Assembly: GCA_027627225.1 (NCBI GenBank)
Contig: CM051032.1
Location: 68,297,320-68,361,319 of the forward strand
Length of the DNA stretch: 64,000 nt
Direction: 5' to 3'
DNA from: Congeria kusceri
Lineage: Eukaryota; Mollusca; Bivalvia; Myida; Dreissenidae
Positions 27,431-40,400 of the stretch are shown here, piece by piece. Made by a program: the position numbers and the translations under genes. Each line of letters begins with the position of its first letter. Within the stretch, counting starts at the first letter, position 1. The notes beneath the pieces are model-generated. The model did not search any database, was not told where the DNA came from, and worked only from the letters and a program-made list of their open reading frames with translations.

Positions 27431-28360
27431 TCTATTAGCTGGAAAGTGAATATTGTCCGTCATATGCTTACATATTGTCATGTATTCCATATTGCATGTA
27501 TCGCCCGTCATTGGCAAATTTATGTCATACGTTCCACATAGAAAGTAAATATCAGTCCTTAATTTACTAAATGTCTCTCCGGCATTAAATCCACAGAAAC
27601 GTTGAATTGATTAAATATCTCTCATTAATTCCTCACAATCAGTGAGTACCATCCATCATTGCTAATGAGAGTCTGCCATTGGTTAAGTCCCGTCACGTGT
27701 TTCACAATGTATGCATAGTACAAAAAACTAGGATCGTTCTTCATTGGTTAATGTATGACACGTGTTCCACAATGTATGTACATGTGTATTGTATAAAAAG
27801 CTATAATCGTCCGTCAATGACTGATGCCTATCACATGTTCCCCAATTATGCATATATAAAAAGCTTAGATCGTCCGTCATTGGATAATGCCTATCACGTG
27901 TTCCACAATTATGCATATATAAAAAGCTTAGATCGTCCGTCATTGGGTAATGCCTATCACGTGTTCCACAATGTATGCATATATAAAAAGCTAAGATCGT
28001 CCGTCATTGGATGATGCCTATCACGTGTTCCACAATGTATGCATATATAAAAAGCTAAGATCGTCCGTCATTGCATGATGCCTATCACGTGTTCCACAAT
28101 GTATGCATATATAAAAAGCTAAGATCGTCCGTCATTGCATGATGCCTATCACGTGTTCCACAATTATGCATATACAAAACTAAGATCGTCCGTCATTGGA
28201 TAAGGATAATGCCTATCACGTGTTCCACGATGTATGCATATATAAAAAGCTAAGATCGTCCGTCATTGGATGATGCCAAACCCGTGTTCCACAATTATGC
28301 ATATATAAAAAGCTAAGATCGTCCATTGGTTTATGTGTGTCACGTGTTCCACATGGTCTG
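27430..28360 (+). repeat. 62-64 bp tandem array abutting and overlapping a coding exon
   Basis: Unit CACGTGTTCCACAATGTATG-CATATATAAAAAGCTAAGAT-CGTCCGTCATTGGATGATGC-CTAT. About 11 good units from 27655, older decayed units from about 27430. Each unit has ATTGG, CACGTG and TATATAAAAA in that order. The last copy (TCACGTGTTCCACATGGTCT-GCATA, 28340-28364) is the end of a minus-strand exon including its stop codon. Confidence 0.92.
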
Positions 28361-28475
28361 CATACGCCGGAACTCCTTGCCGATCTCTTTAGGCCGGTTC
28401 TTGTAAAACTGACTGAAGGCCTCCTTAAGTTTTTTCTGTGTTTCGCGGTCGTCATCCATGTTGCCAGAGCTGTAC
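28340..28475 (-). CDS. Unknown gene, terminal exon
   Basis: Acceptor TTTTTTACTCGCCAG. Encodes YSSGNMDDDRETQKKLKEAF then SQFYKNRPKEIGKEFRRMQT-MWNT and TGA. An 8-kb intron precedes it. The last 25 nt are homologous to the adjacent 62-64 bp tandem unit. Confidence 0.7.
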
Positions 28476-31400
28476 CTGGCGAGTAAAAAAAAAATCGTTA
28501 TTATACTGTTTCATTGTTACGATTCAATTGGAAATATATTTTAAACAGCAATACAAAAATAACGGAAACGTCTGAATGTATGACACAAACAGCCGTTTTC
28601 TAAAATGTACATTGCTAATCGGTACACCACTATGATTATTGTTAAGAAATTTGAAAATTGAAATAAAGAACACTGTATGAGGAAGACGTAAAACGTAACA
28701 TTATCATGCTATGTAATAAGAACGACACGCAGCTTTCCAATTCATTTATTTTGATATGTAAATTGCATATAAATATATGTGCATTAGATATGTGGGGTTT
28801 AATGTAACGCCCTATAAATGCATTTTTTTGACTCAGAATTATAATAATTTAAACAAAAATAATTATTAATGCAATGGTTTTTCGCATCCAGCCATCCTCT
28901 GAATATCCCCAAAAAGTAAAATATTTATTTAAATACATATAAATTTCCTGTGACTATGCGCACGAAAACATACCCTTTTTCTGAACTGCCTCTTGTGAGT
29001 TTAGATCTCGATGATCCGGAGTTCAAACTCTGAAATGGAGCATAATAACGTGATCTGTGTCTTGAATTTAAATGTCATTAGCTTTCTATTGGATTACTTT
29101 ACAGTTTATAGTTTATTCTGTTTCGTTATACATCTATTTACATAATGTCTTTATATAAAATATACAAAGTAACCGTTTGAATGAATTAAAAACGTTTATA
29201 TTGCTTATGATTCATGTTGACACATAACTTGGTCTCTATAAGCGCATTGAACATACTTTGTTTTTAGAACATGAAAGGAATTGTAATAACCCAAGGAGAA
29301 ACAAATTTATTAAGTCAGTTTAGGTTAAGTTGTAGTATTCGTTATCAACATAAAAGTGAAACAGCTAAACTGTCAATGCCTTCGTTAGAACGAATGATAC
29401 CAAGTTGAAATTGCAATATGATATCGCAGTTAGTTTGTAATATAATATGATATTCTTTATTAATGATTACTACATAACGCTTTCTGTTGTATCCATTTTC
29501 CTGTGGTAATGTAAAGCAAAAACATAATGCTAATAAACAAAGCTGCATCTGAACCTTTCGACTTCGCTTGCACTAAGAGCTTGATTAATTTGAAGAAATG
29601 TATTTTTGTTGCTTCCGTTTTTGACAAAGATGTTTATTTTTGTTACATAACGACTCTAATCAATACATGATGATACAGAATTTATTAATATATCCAGTTT
29701 ACTATAGTATGTACAGTCAAGTAATTATTAAACCAAGTTGATTCTACACAATTAGTACTAGAATACTAATGGAATATTCAAGTGGAAAGCCACTTTAAGT
29801 AATTTCTTCCTCTATGTCCCTTAAATAGTATAACTGATTGATGAACTTTGTTTGTAATAGGCGACTTCAAATAGTTTGCACCTTAAAAATCACTCAAAAA
29901 GTGATACAGATTTATGGAATATGCAAGTTAGTAAGCCAATCGAAATTCGTTCTATATCAATATCCCTCAAATATTGTTACTGACTGATGGACTATGTAGG
30001 AAAGCCACTTATGCACTTATACTGATTTATGATTAAGACATTATCATAAATGGAAGCTTCCTGGGCCCGTATCCACAAAGCTTCTTGGGCAAAACTTAAG
30101 TAAATGTCGTAAAATTATAGAATTCCTTAAGTCTCTGGCTGTTTCATTTATAGGTCATTTTATATTAAAATGTTTTAAACTTGTTGATATTGCTTAGATG
30201 TTTCGTATTGTACCCCTTTCTTAACAGAAATCATATGATTTCACATAGAAAAATTGTTAGCAAATTTTCACTTAAGTACAACTTAAGTTCAGATTTCCTT
30301 AAGAAGCTTTGTAAATACCAGTCCTGGTGCAAGGTTGGAAATTTGAGTTATCTTGTAATTACGAGTTGCTAAGTCTCAATTACGATGTACTAAGTCATAA
30401 TTACGAGTTGTCAAGTCGTAATTACACGATATATAATTTTAATACATATATTATTGTGTTTAAGTCCTTATTACGACATACAATTCGTAATTATGAGTTA
30501 CTAAGTCGCAATTACGAGATAGCGAAGTCGTCATCACGAGTTATTTAAGTAGTAATTACGAGTTCTTATATCATAATTACTAGTTCTGAAAGATCTGTTC
30601 TGTTCTAGTAGTTCTTATGTCTCGGTTAGATTTACGAGTTATTGTGTCAAAATTACGAGATATTATGTCGTAATTACTGGTTATTCAGTGGTATTTACGA
30701 GATAAACAAAATTTCTCACATGGCACCAGGAAGCTGGGTCCATATCCACAAAGCTCCTAAGGAAATCTTAACTTAAGTTCGAAATAGTAAAAATTGTAAA
30801 CACCATTTTCTATGTGAAAGTCATTCTTTTATATTTTAAATATGTTACAATTAGAAGCAAACTGTTGATTCTTAACCAGAATAAAAAAAAATTGATACCA
30901 AACACACTTTAGATGAAAAAGCCACAGACTTAAGGACTTTTACGATTTTAAGAAGTCTACTTAAGTTTTCACTAAGGAGCTTTGTGGATATCGGCCCTGC
31001 CATAAAGTTAAATGATTTCTACCGCTCTCAATAAGAGACCCCACTGTATGAAACACGGTCGTATATACGTACTGATCTCGGTGAGAAATCCCGTCGATTG
31101 TTAACCACTACAGTGAGACTTCGCATTAGAGGGTGGCGGGTCTGGTTAGGTCGGAACGGCGGAGGGCCGAGTGTTTGCTAGTGAACAGAACATCGGGGTT
31201 AATATAGTAAAAGAGTATGTGTGAGTAGTTATAGTAAGGCGTTACAAAATATGTTTGTTTCAGGTTACCAACCTTAAAAAATGCCCCGACCCTTGAACAT
31301 TTTTTTGAGTTTGACAGAATTTCTTCTCGTTTATTGATTTTTAAATAATTAGATGGGTTTTTTTGGTTTAATAAGTGTTTTGTTTTGATAGCATCCACTT

Positions 31401-34400
31401 TAAAACAATGTTTAAGGATATTACTGATGGTTTTGGAATAATAATTCAGTTTTAGAAGTTTTCAGTTGACAATTTACTAAATAAATAAAAAAAATCCCTA
31501 CCTACATACCTTAATTTTGTTGGTCATGTAACCTGAAACAAACATAGTATTTTACGCCTAAGAGAAAATAAAAGTCATCCCTTTAGGTTTGCAAATGTCT
31601 TGTGAGTTTTTTCGCAAGGGATGCTAATTAACCGTGTGCTTTGTTAAAGGTTTAGTCTGTTAAAGGGTGTAATCAAGGTTTAGTCTGTTAAAGGGTGTAA
31701 TCAAGGTTTAGTCTGTTAAAGGGTGTAATCAAGGTTTAGTCTGTTAAAGGGTGTAATCAAGGTTTAGTCTGTTAAAGGGTGTAATCAAGGTTTAGTCTGT
31801 TAAAGGGTGTAATCAAGGTTTAGTCTGTTAAAGGGTGTAATCAAGGTTTAGTCTGTTAAAGGGTGTAATCAAGGTTTAGTCTGTTAAAGGGTGTAATCAA
31901 CGAAATTATGCCGATGTAGAATAACTGACATAACATGGAAGAATATCATAACCAACGCGTGGTTTCTGTTAAGAAAATCAACTTGAATGACATTTACATA
32001 AAAGTTACTTTTGATAACTTCATAAATAAAAAGTTACTGTGTTAATTAAACAAGCAATCGTTTTTATTTAGATCCGATGCATACTTGTGTTGCTTACTCC
32101 GTTTGGAGTGAATAAAAGTTTAATGCGACTTCTAACTAGGTCACTGAAATTATTAGAAATAACGTTCCCACCTATATTCAAAATGTATTAAATGTTAAAC
32201 TTTACTAAAGTAATTGAAAGAGATATGTTAAAGGGACCTGTTCACAGATTGACGAATTTACAATGTTTCAACTTTTTGTCTCCGATTCCAAAAATAAAAG
32301 AACAGTGTATAGAAGTGGCAAAATAACACTACGGACCCAGAAAAATTACTGTAAAACCGTTTCGTTCACGAGTAATCGGCAGTTGAAATTATAAAACGTT
32401 TGTAACGCTAAGCGATGGAGTAAGTTTTGGTGTTTCTGTTGTTGTTTTCGTTGAAATTGTTGACAACACGTGGAACTCTTAAATTATGTTAATAATGCAT
32501 TTTGATATGCAGAAGTCGGAATGCCGAGCGGGTAAGACGATAGCCTTTTAATTTGGAGGTCCTGGGTTCAAACCCCGACAGGACCTTTTTTTTTCTAAAT
32601 ACTTTTCTCGTTACTATACTTGGGCTATTTAGTTCCGATGCTTAAATGTCAAGTTAAGACATTTAACGGCATACTTCAAAAATGCGAAATTCTGTGAACA
32701 AGTCCCTTAAAAAACTAGTGTTATATACTTAAATCATTTTGAATTGATGACATTGGCAATCACTTCTTAATCATTGTTATCATAAAAAATGCATACTTTG
32801 TTAGCGAATATATACATTAACGTTATTATTTTTACGATATCTTATAAACTTCTAAAAACTAAGCACATCATATAATACGAAATACCAAAATATGTCCAAT
32901 AAGCTATTTAAACACGACCGAAATTGTTCGTAAATAAAAATACAAAATCGTTTCTAAAAGGCATACATAACGTTCACTTACAATAAAGAGCATACATGAT
33001 AAAAACAACGAAATAAACACTATACAGTAAGTATACCATTGTCTACATATCAAAATGGATAGATATAGAATATCATTCTATGTAAAATCAAGCATATTTG
33101 CATCGAGTACAAAATTTTCATATTAAAAAAACAACGTTAATTTGCAATTTATAATATAAATATATATATATAATATAATATAAAGGAGATTATACGTGTC
33201 CGGTCATTGCTTAGCATTGTTTTATTCTTGTAGGTGGGTGGGTGTATCAATACTAGTACTAAAACAAGGCTCTCAAAAATGTTGAAAGAACTGGTGAGGA
33301 AATGAGAGGACAGCAACACTTGCACACAGATTGTTGGAATAAAGAGGAGGGGAGGGGGTGCGATTGGTGTTGTATAAAGGTGTGAGTATCAAGAGGAGTG
33401 GGAAGGGGGGCAGTGGCGTTGTGTGAGAAAAGAGATGTTGGGAGTGCAACTGTGCTCACACCTGTACGAAAAATCAGACCTTCAGATGTGATTGTTTCAC
33501 TTTAGCCTTGTAAAGCTGAAATAATTATAATTATATTGCTGCAACAATGGTAGTATTCAATACAAACTACAAACTGGAATTTTCAACGGATAAAATCTGG
33601 ATTGAAATTCTCTTGTTATAAGTCGTTCGAACAGTTCATTATCATTACAAATAACAGCGATAATGTTAAATGAAATATCTGCAAAATATGATAATTCTTA
33701 AATAATTATATTCATAATTACATAGAACCTTCTTCAGAAAGAAATGACAACAGTTTATGAAGGTCGCTCTATGGAATGCTTTACCGTTATATACTTATTA
33801 TATATGGAATTATTGTATAATTAAGCCGCTGAGGCTAACGATCCAACTTAGACAAGCCTTCATGACCAACAATATCACGGTCTTATTTAAGGACAACTTC
33901 GTGTAATATAAAGCCTAAGAAAAAACGACATTATTTAGTAACAATGACTTTCAAATTGCAAACAGATGCGAAGAAATCAATGACATTTAATAATTAGTTG
34001 TGAGGGCATGTCGACGGTATTACATGTACATAATACGTAATAGGCGTGCCGTGGGTAAACCGGCTTAATGCAAGTGCGTAAAGTGTCGTCCTGGATTAGC
34101 CTGCGCACAGGCTGATCAGGGACGGCACTTTTCGCCTACAGTGGATTTATGTTTAGAAGAGACTACCTCAAAACAGAAAATAACATAAAAGCGGTCAGAG
34201 TCGTCCCAGATTAGCCTATGCGGACTGCCCAGGCTGATCCGGGACGACACTTAACGCGCACGCATTAAGCCAGGTTTTCCCATGACACGCCTCATATAAA
34301 CATCAAATGAATGTCACAGATAGTATCATTGAAAACGGTAAGGAGAATGGAACAGTGCACGTAGTGGTTTGCTAACTGAATAATACCTCCGTGGTATAAT

Positions 34401-37400
34401 AATCCAATGAAAAATTATATTTAAAAAAAACTTCTGTTTGACTGCACACACCGTTGTGTCATGTAATGATACATTGGTTCCCATGTGACACTGGCAATTG
34501 CAAATATATAATATCAAGTAAATGATATAATTATGTTATTTTATTTACCGTCGATAAGCCCCTTTAATGCTTAAAATGTTTACCGGTTTAATTGAGACAA
34601 CAATAACGTTATACATTTCGCATGTGCGGTTGTAGAATATCACTGTCTAAGTAATAAGATGACAAAGTAGTGCGTCTAAAGATCAAATTTCTTTAAAGGC
34701 TGCAGTTCAAATTTCTGAAGATACACTCTTTTTTCTATGATTAATACAACAACCGTACACATCTACAGTCATAACAACGACAAACGAGAAACAAAATATT
34801 TCCTCCGCGCGAAATCGTGCATGATGTTAATGTTTTTGTTAGTTCTAAATATTTGTAACTATTCTTTCAGAATATCTATAACAAACAAATAATTCTCCTC
34901 AAAGGCCCATAGTTAATTACACGAACATTTTGTTAAACAATTAGGTTTCAGAAATTTACCGTTCTTCTGCAGAGTTAATTGTTTGTTAATAACCACGAGT
35001 AAAACATGTATTATACTATTTTACATCCAGCGTTTGTTCCCCAATATTATAGCATTGTTCAAATATTTTGTTTTGTCCGAACACATGCTATCTCGCTGTT
35101 AAATACGAAAACGTACTGTTTACAAAAATGTTAGTGGTCACAGGTTGTGGGCTTGAAAGTTTAACGCTATATGTGGAGCGTCGTAGGAAAACCGGACTTA
35201 ATGCATGTGCGTAAAGTGTCGTCCCGGATTAGCCTGTGCAGTCCGCACAGGCTAATCCAGGACGGCACTTTCCGCCTACAGTGGATTTATGTTTAGAAGA
35301 GACTTTCTTGAAACAGAAAATACCATAAAAGCGGAAAGTGCCGTCCCGGATTAGTCTGTGCGGACTGCACAGGCTGATCCGGGACGACGCTTTACGCACA
35401 TGCATTAAGTCCGGTTTTCCCACGACGCGCCTCATATTTATTTACTGAATGTATATTTAATGGTTTTAAATAGAAACACATTTTATGGCTTCAATGCCCT
35501 ATTTAAAGATGGTGACTGGGGCCGTATTTAACCTTCGCTGACTTTAGAGCAATTCATCTAAACTTCCAACTGAAATAGCCATATCCAAATATCAGACACA
35601 AATTAAATGCTCCAATTTGGACGACAAGAAAGAAGTCATCTACATGTAAATATTAATGCTTTAACTGTATGTACAAGGCATACGTGTATACTAATTATAG
35701 TAAAATTCTAGTTGACTGTGACAAGATTTGAAGTCTGTAAAATATCATTAAAACGTCAATTTTCTGGTATATATACGTAGCCAAAATTGACACGTATGAT
35801 TTACAAACGTATAGATCTATACTAAGAAATAATTTCAATACATTATTTTGTATTAATATACATTTGCTTTTTATTTACATACTTCATAGATTCAAATGAC
35901 ACTTGTGTATAATTCAGTTGCGAAAAAGGCTAACTACAAAGGCACTGTATGAGCACAGAATAAGCAGATTTTGAGATCAGGTCCTATGATCACTTAAGCT
36001 CGGTCTTTACTAAACAATTTAAACCGATCAAAAATGTTGTTACATACGACCAATAACATTTAAACCAATCAAAAAGGTTGTTACATATGACCAATAGATT
36101 TCATTGGCTAATATTTAAGAACATGACTTAAGAACGTTCGTCGCCATGGGGCCTCAGTTGAAACCTGCGTCTTTATTCCATTTTACTATTTATAATGAAA
36201 TAAATTATCAAACTGTGCATCTTGAATCGCCACTTTTAGCAGAAGAAAATGCAGGAAAAGCCGTGTATTACATCGACATTGTTTTTTAATTCTCGTAAGG
36301 AGGGTAAACCCCTCCCGCGCCCACAACTTCCGCGGCCCCAATATCCATGAACTTCGTACGCGCCAGGCTGGTCCCAAGACTACAAAACTAATTAAATCTA
36401 ATCTTAGTCTTAAACTTAACTGACCAATGAAAATGCATTCTTATTTGTAACAAAGGTTTTCATGGCAAATATTTAAGTTTAGGACTACATTTCGGTTAAT
36501 AAACGTTCCAAGTCATGGGGACTGGTCAACATCCCAAATCTGTGACCAATGAACATGTTCACCTTTCTGTAATGCTCATTGTGCCTCACGACCCAATAGT
36601 CCTCCTTGGTAGGTGTCAGCTAGGAAATAACAACGTTTAAATTACACTGAAGTAACACCGTTGTTAATGGGGATTTTAAAGATGATTAGGCGTAAACAAG
36701 TTGTTGGTTTCCGCTTACCACCCCACCCCCACCACTAATTTTCCGCCGACCCTAACAGTTCTTTTTTTTCTCCTATCGATCATTAACTTTTTTATGACTA
36801 TAAGTTTCTTGCCAAACTATATACATTTTAAGATTCATGATCATTGATAGAAAGTGTAAATTTATTTTGAAAAAGTAAATTTCAAACTCATGTTGTGAAA
36901 TGTCTTTTTCTATGACATTATTTATAGCCAAGATACAGTTTCTTCTATTGAAGACGCTTAAACATTTTACAAGCAGTCCAATATACCTAAACTGTTTGGT
37001 AAACTTTCAAAGTATGCCACGAGGAAAAAAATGTTTAAGAAAGAAAAAGTCATTTTTACCTACCCCCTAGATCCTTTTGGAGACGTAAGCGGAAACAAAC
37101 CAATTTTTTTTTGGCCTCAAGAGATTAAGACATAACCGTCTTTGCTCTGGCCACATCCCCAAAGTTTGTGGTATATACTTATGAATGTTCGTTAAAGGTA
37201 AGGCAAGTAATTATGTTTAGTTTGTCAAAAGATTGCAGTAATGTCTTGTTTTCATAATAATTGAACTCCATAAAACCGTTAGCAGTAAATAGTATTTACA
37301 AAACGCATAGGTAATCAATGCCAGTATAAAAAGTAGTTCTTAATTTGACCGACGCATAAATAAGGTACACAAGTCGTAGAATAATGTTTTACTAACAATA

Positions 37401-40400
37401 AAATAAAATAACACTTAGTTTGCCCTATGGTTTGTTCCTTTTAATTTTCAGAATCATACGATAATGCTGTTACCCATGCACGGCATGTGAAATGGAAGGA
37501 TCCCTGAAATCTATGACAATCGCTTACCTTATCATTTCCTTTGGACAGAATGTCCATTCCCTTCTTCAGCAGCAGAAACCCGTCATCCATAGAGTTCCGT
37601 TGCATATCAAGAAGCTCCGTGGTCGTCAAACCGGAGGCCCCAGAAGCGTGGTCTGACGTCACGAATTTTGGCGCGCACGTGTGTTGCGTGTAAATGTTCT
37701 TATCCATGGCGGGAAGCAGTTCCCCAATACTATAATTAGTAGTCTGTCTGTCGATGTACGAGTATTCCTGTGACCACATGCCTTCTTTTGGTTTTGCATC
37801 ATGCACTACCCGTACGTCCCTTACTTGAGAACTCTGTTTCGGCTGTTGCGATGGTTTATTGCTGTTATTGGCAGGTTTGTTATCACTAGAAGTGGGTGTC
37901 GTCTGCGCTCTTCCAGCCGACCCAGCGCCCCCTCGCGGAATGAGGGGATGCGGCGGAGGACTTCCGGAATACGACGACCCGGCATGTGACATCGCCGAGC
38001 CTGCACGTGACTGCACGGAAGTACTACGTTGTACGTTCGAGCTTGCACTCGAACTAGCGGCGTTACTATTCCGGGACGGATGTCTGTCTTCGCGGCTGTC
38101 AAATGGTTTCTCCTTCACTGGTTGCATCTGAGTGTGATATATCGATGGGCAGGTTTCTTCCGAATTTTGTATACTTATTTTCCTAAGGACTAGAGTCACT
38201 GGTTTCATATTATCAATATTGTACACGGTACTTTCCTGAGCGGGCTGTAATAACTCCGGCTGATAGCAGCGGTTTAATTCTTTGTTTCGTTTCAGTTTTG
38301 CATACGACCACTTGGCGTCCTCACTTTCGATTCTCTTCTCAATTCTCAGCCTGTCATGCGCCAGGGAGATATTGGGATCTGGGAGGTGACAGATGGACGG
38401 AGGCTGGTGAGTGTACGAAAACCTCGCTCGACTCAGAGCAAGGACCTCATTATACTGCTTGCTTACAGCGTTCGCTCTCTCTTGATGGTTGTCGCGATGT
38501 TGAGAATTAGACGGCAGATCGGACAGATCCACCATGCTACAGTATGTCGTGCTTTTTTCCAGCTCCATATTGGCAACACTTTCTTCGCCATCGCTTACTG
38601 CCTCCTGCTTCCGCTCAGCGCTGGATGTCTTCGAACAGTAGCCCTCGTCATCGTCGTCTGCTTTCGTCGTCCTCCTGTGACGCGAGAATTTTAGCAGACG
38701 CTTTATTTTCGAATGTGTATTGCTCCTTTCAAGTTTGGCTAGAGCGTATATGTCTTGCACACTTTTACTTCGTTTCTCTGCTTGCTCGTTGGTCGGGACG
38801 CCATTTTCGGGGCAAGTGTTGACTTGAAGGCCATCGTCGTTGTCGTCGTCAGCCTCTGTGCCGTGCTCCTCCTTGAAACTCGTCGTCATCGGTTGTTCCA
38901 ATTTCATCTTATTCGTGTATTTAAATGTCACCGTCACGGATGTTTTCGGATTTGTTATATTCGGTTGCGTCTTTTCTTCCGGTCTGTGAATGCCATGTAG
39001 GCTGCTCTTCGTAAAGAGGTCAAGGTCATCTATTTTTGGACACCTGTGATGAATGGACACGTGATATTCTTCGTCCAATGACGGTGGGTGCTTTTTGGTT
39101 CCTGAAAAAGACAGCCAAGTACTTGTATCATTTCGAGAGTTGAGCGGGAAATTGATGTATGTTCTTAACATTTCTATATCAGATACACTAGTTTCGACTT
39201 CAACCCTCGATTTGTGTTTTATTTAGGCTAGAACATACACTTTCAGTATAGAACTGCCTTCATTTCTTGATCTTTAACACGGTACAGTAGGTTCAATGTA
39301 TTTGGTATTTTATATGGCATTAAACATATTTGGTAAAACATGAATCCATATACATAAATCAAAAACTGAACATGTAGGTTAGAAACCAGTAAATCCAATT
39401 CCCATAGGGTCCCATTTTAAAATAGCAAAATATCCTGGCGTCTTAAAGACTTTCACTACTTTCCTTTGTTTAAGATCTTTCGAGTGACAGTCTGGACTCT
39501 TTGTAAACACGATTCTATCTACTTACAAAATAAAATAAAAAAGACATGTTATGCTACTTCTAAGAAAATGCATCTCGCTTGATGGTAGGCACCCGTAAGA
39601 AACACAGAATGCAGTCGCGATTTCGACAAAAGCACGTGGTGTCTTTACATTGAGTGCTGAAAATTCAAATTTCAAGTAAATCGGTGTCTGGATACATCAT
39701 AATGCAGAGGAAACATGTCGTTTTAAATAAATAACGATTTAAACCAGTGTCCGTTATGTGAAATGTTTCTTTTAACAGAAAACAAACAACGAACTATTGG
39801 ATGTACGGCCTACTTTCGAGGTGGACCACCGGAAAATCCCCAACTATTTACTGGTAACTAACCTATACACACACACACACACACGGTAGACTAGCACTGC
39901 AATAAACATGGTGAGAATAATACAAAGACGTGATGTGTGGGAAATAAACATCGATACGTGTGCATAACGCGTGATACGTGAGCGTGATATACATGTATCG
40001 TGGGGTACATACATGGGATCCTAACGCATGTGGTATAACGGTGCAAACACGTGTTCTTAGAAGACACGCAGTTAGAGACACGCTGTTTGGCAACTTAAAC
40101 TCGATTTGTTACATTATCAGGCAAAAACAATGGCGATTAGTCAAAGAACATGGAAGTAAGACCGTCGTACTTTGCGATATTAAACTTTTACATATCTATC
40201 TTAACAGATCTATGAAAATATTATTAAAAAGAGCGATCGTAGTTGTGCCAACTTCGACTTTGACATGCGCGCGCATCGATTACTACCCTTGAATAAGTTA
40301 CTCCATGTATATTTTTACATTGGTTTGAAACAGGCCTTACAACGCGCACAGGTTTAACGACTTCAACAAACCAGACGTATTGAATACAAATCAACAAATT

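Noticed and set aside
28216..28455. 79-codon minus-strand frame starting MTTAKHRKNLRR
   Set aside because: Out of phase with the acceptor at 28476 and exon 4; it runs into the tandem array. The alternative frame (DDDRETQKKLKEAFSQ) has balanced composition and a proper stop.
31649..31900. CRISPR-like array of 28-bp direct repeats
   Set aside because: No spacers between repeats and a eukaryotic setting; it is a simple minisatellite.
36186..36377. Minus-strand 63-codon frame in a GC-rich patch
   Set aside because: No acceptor/donor pair joins it in phase to the unknown gene, and the peptide is not recognisable.
37801..39000. Several plus-strand frames of 62-112 codons
   Set aside because: Antisense shadows of the 524-codon minus-strand exon, which has matching splice sites.
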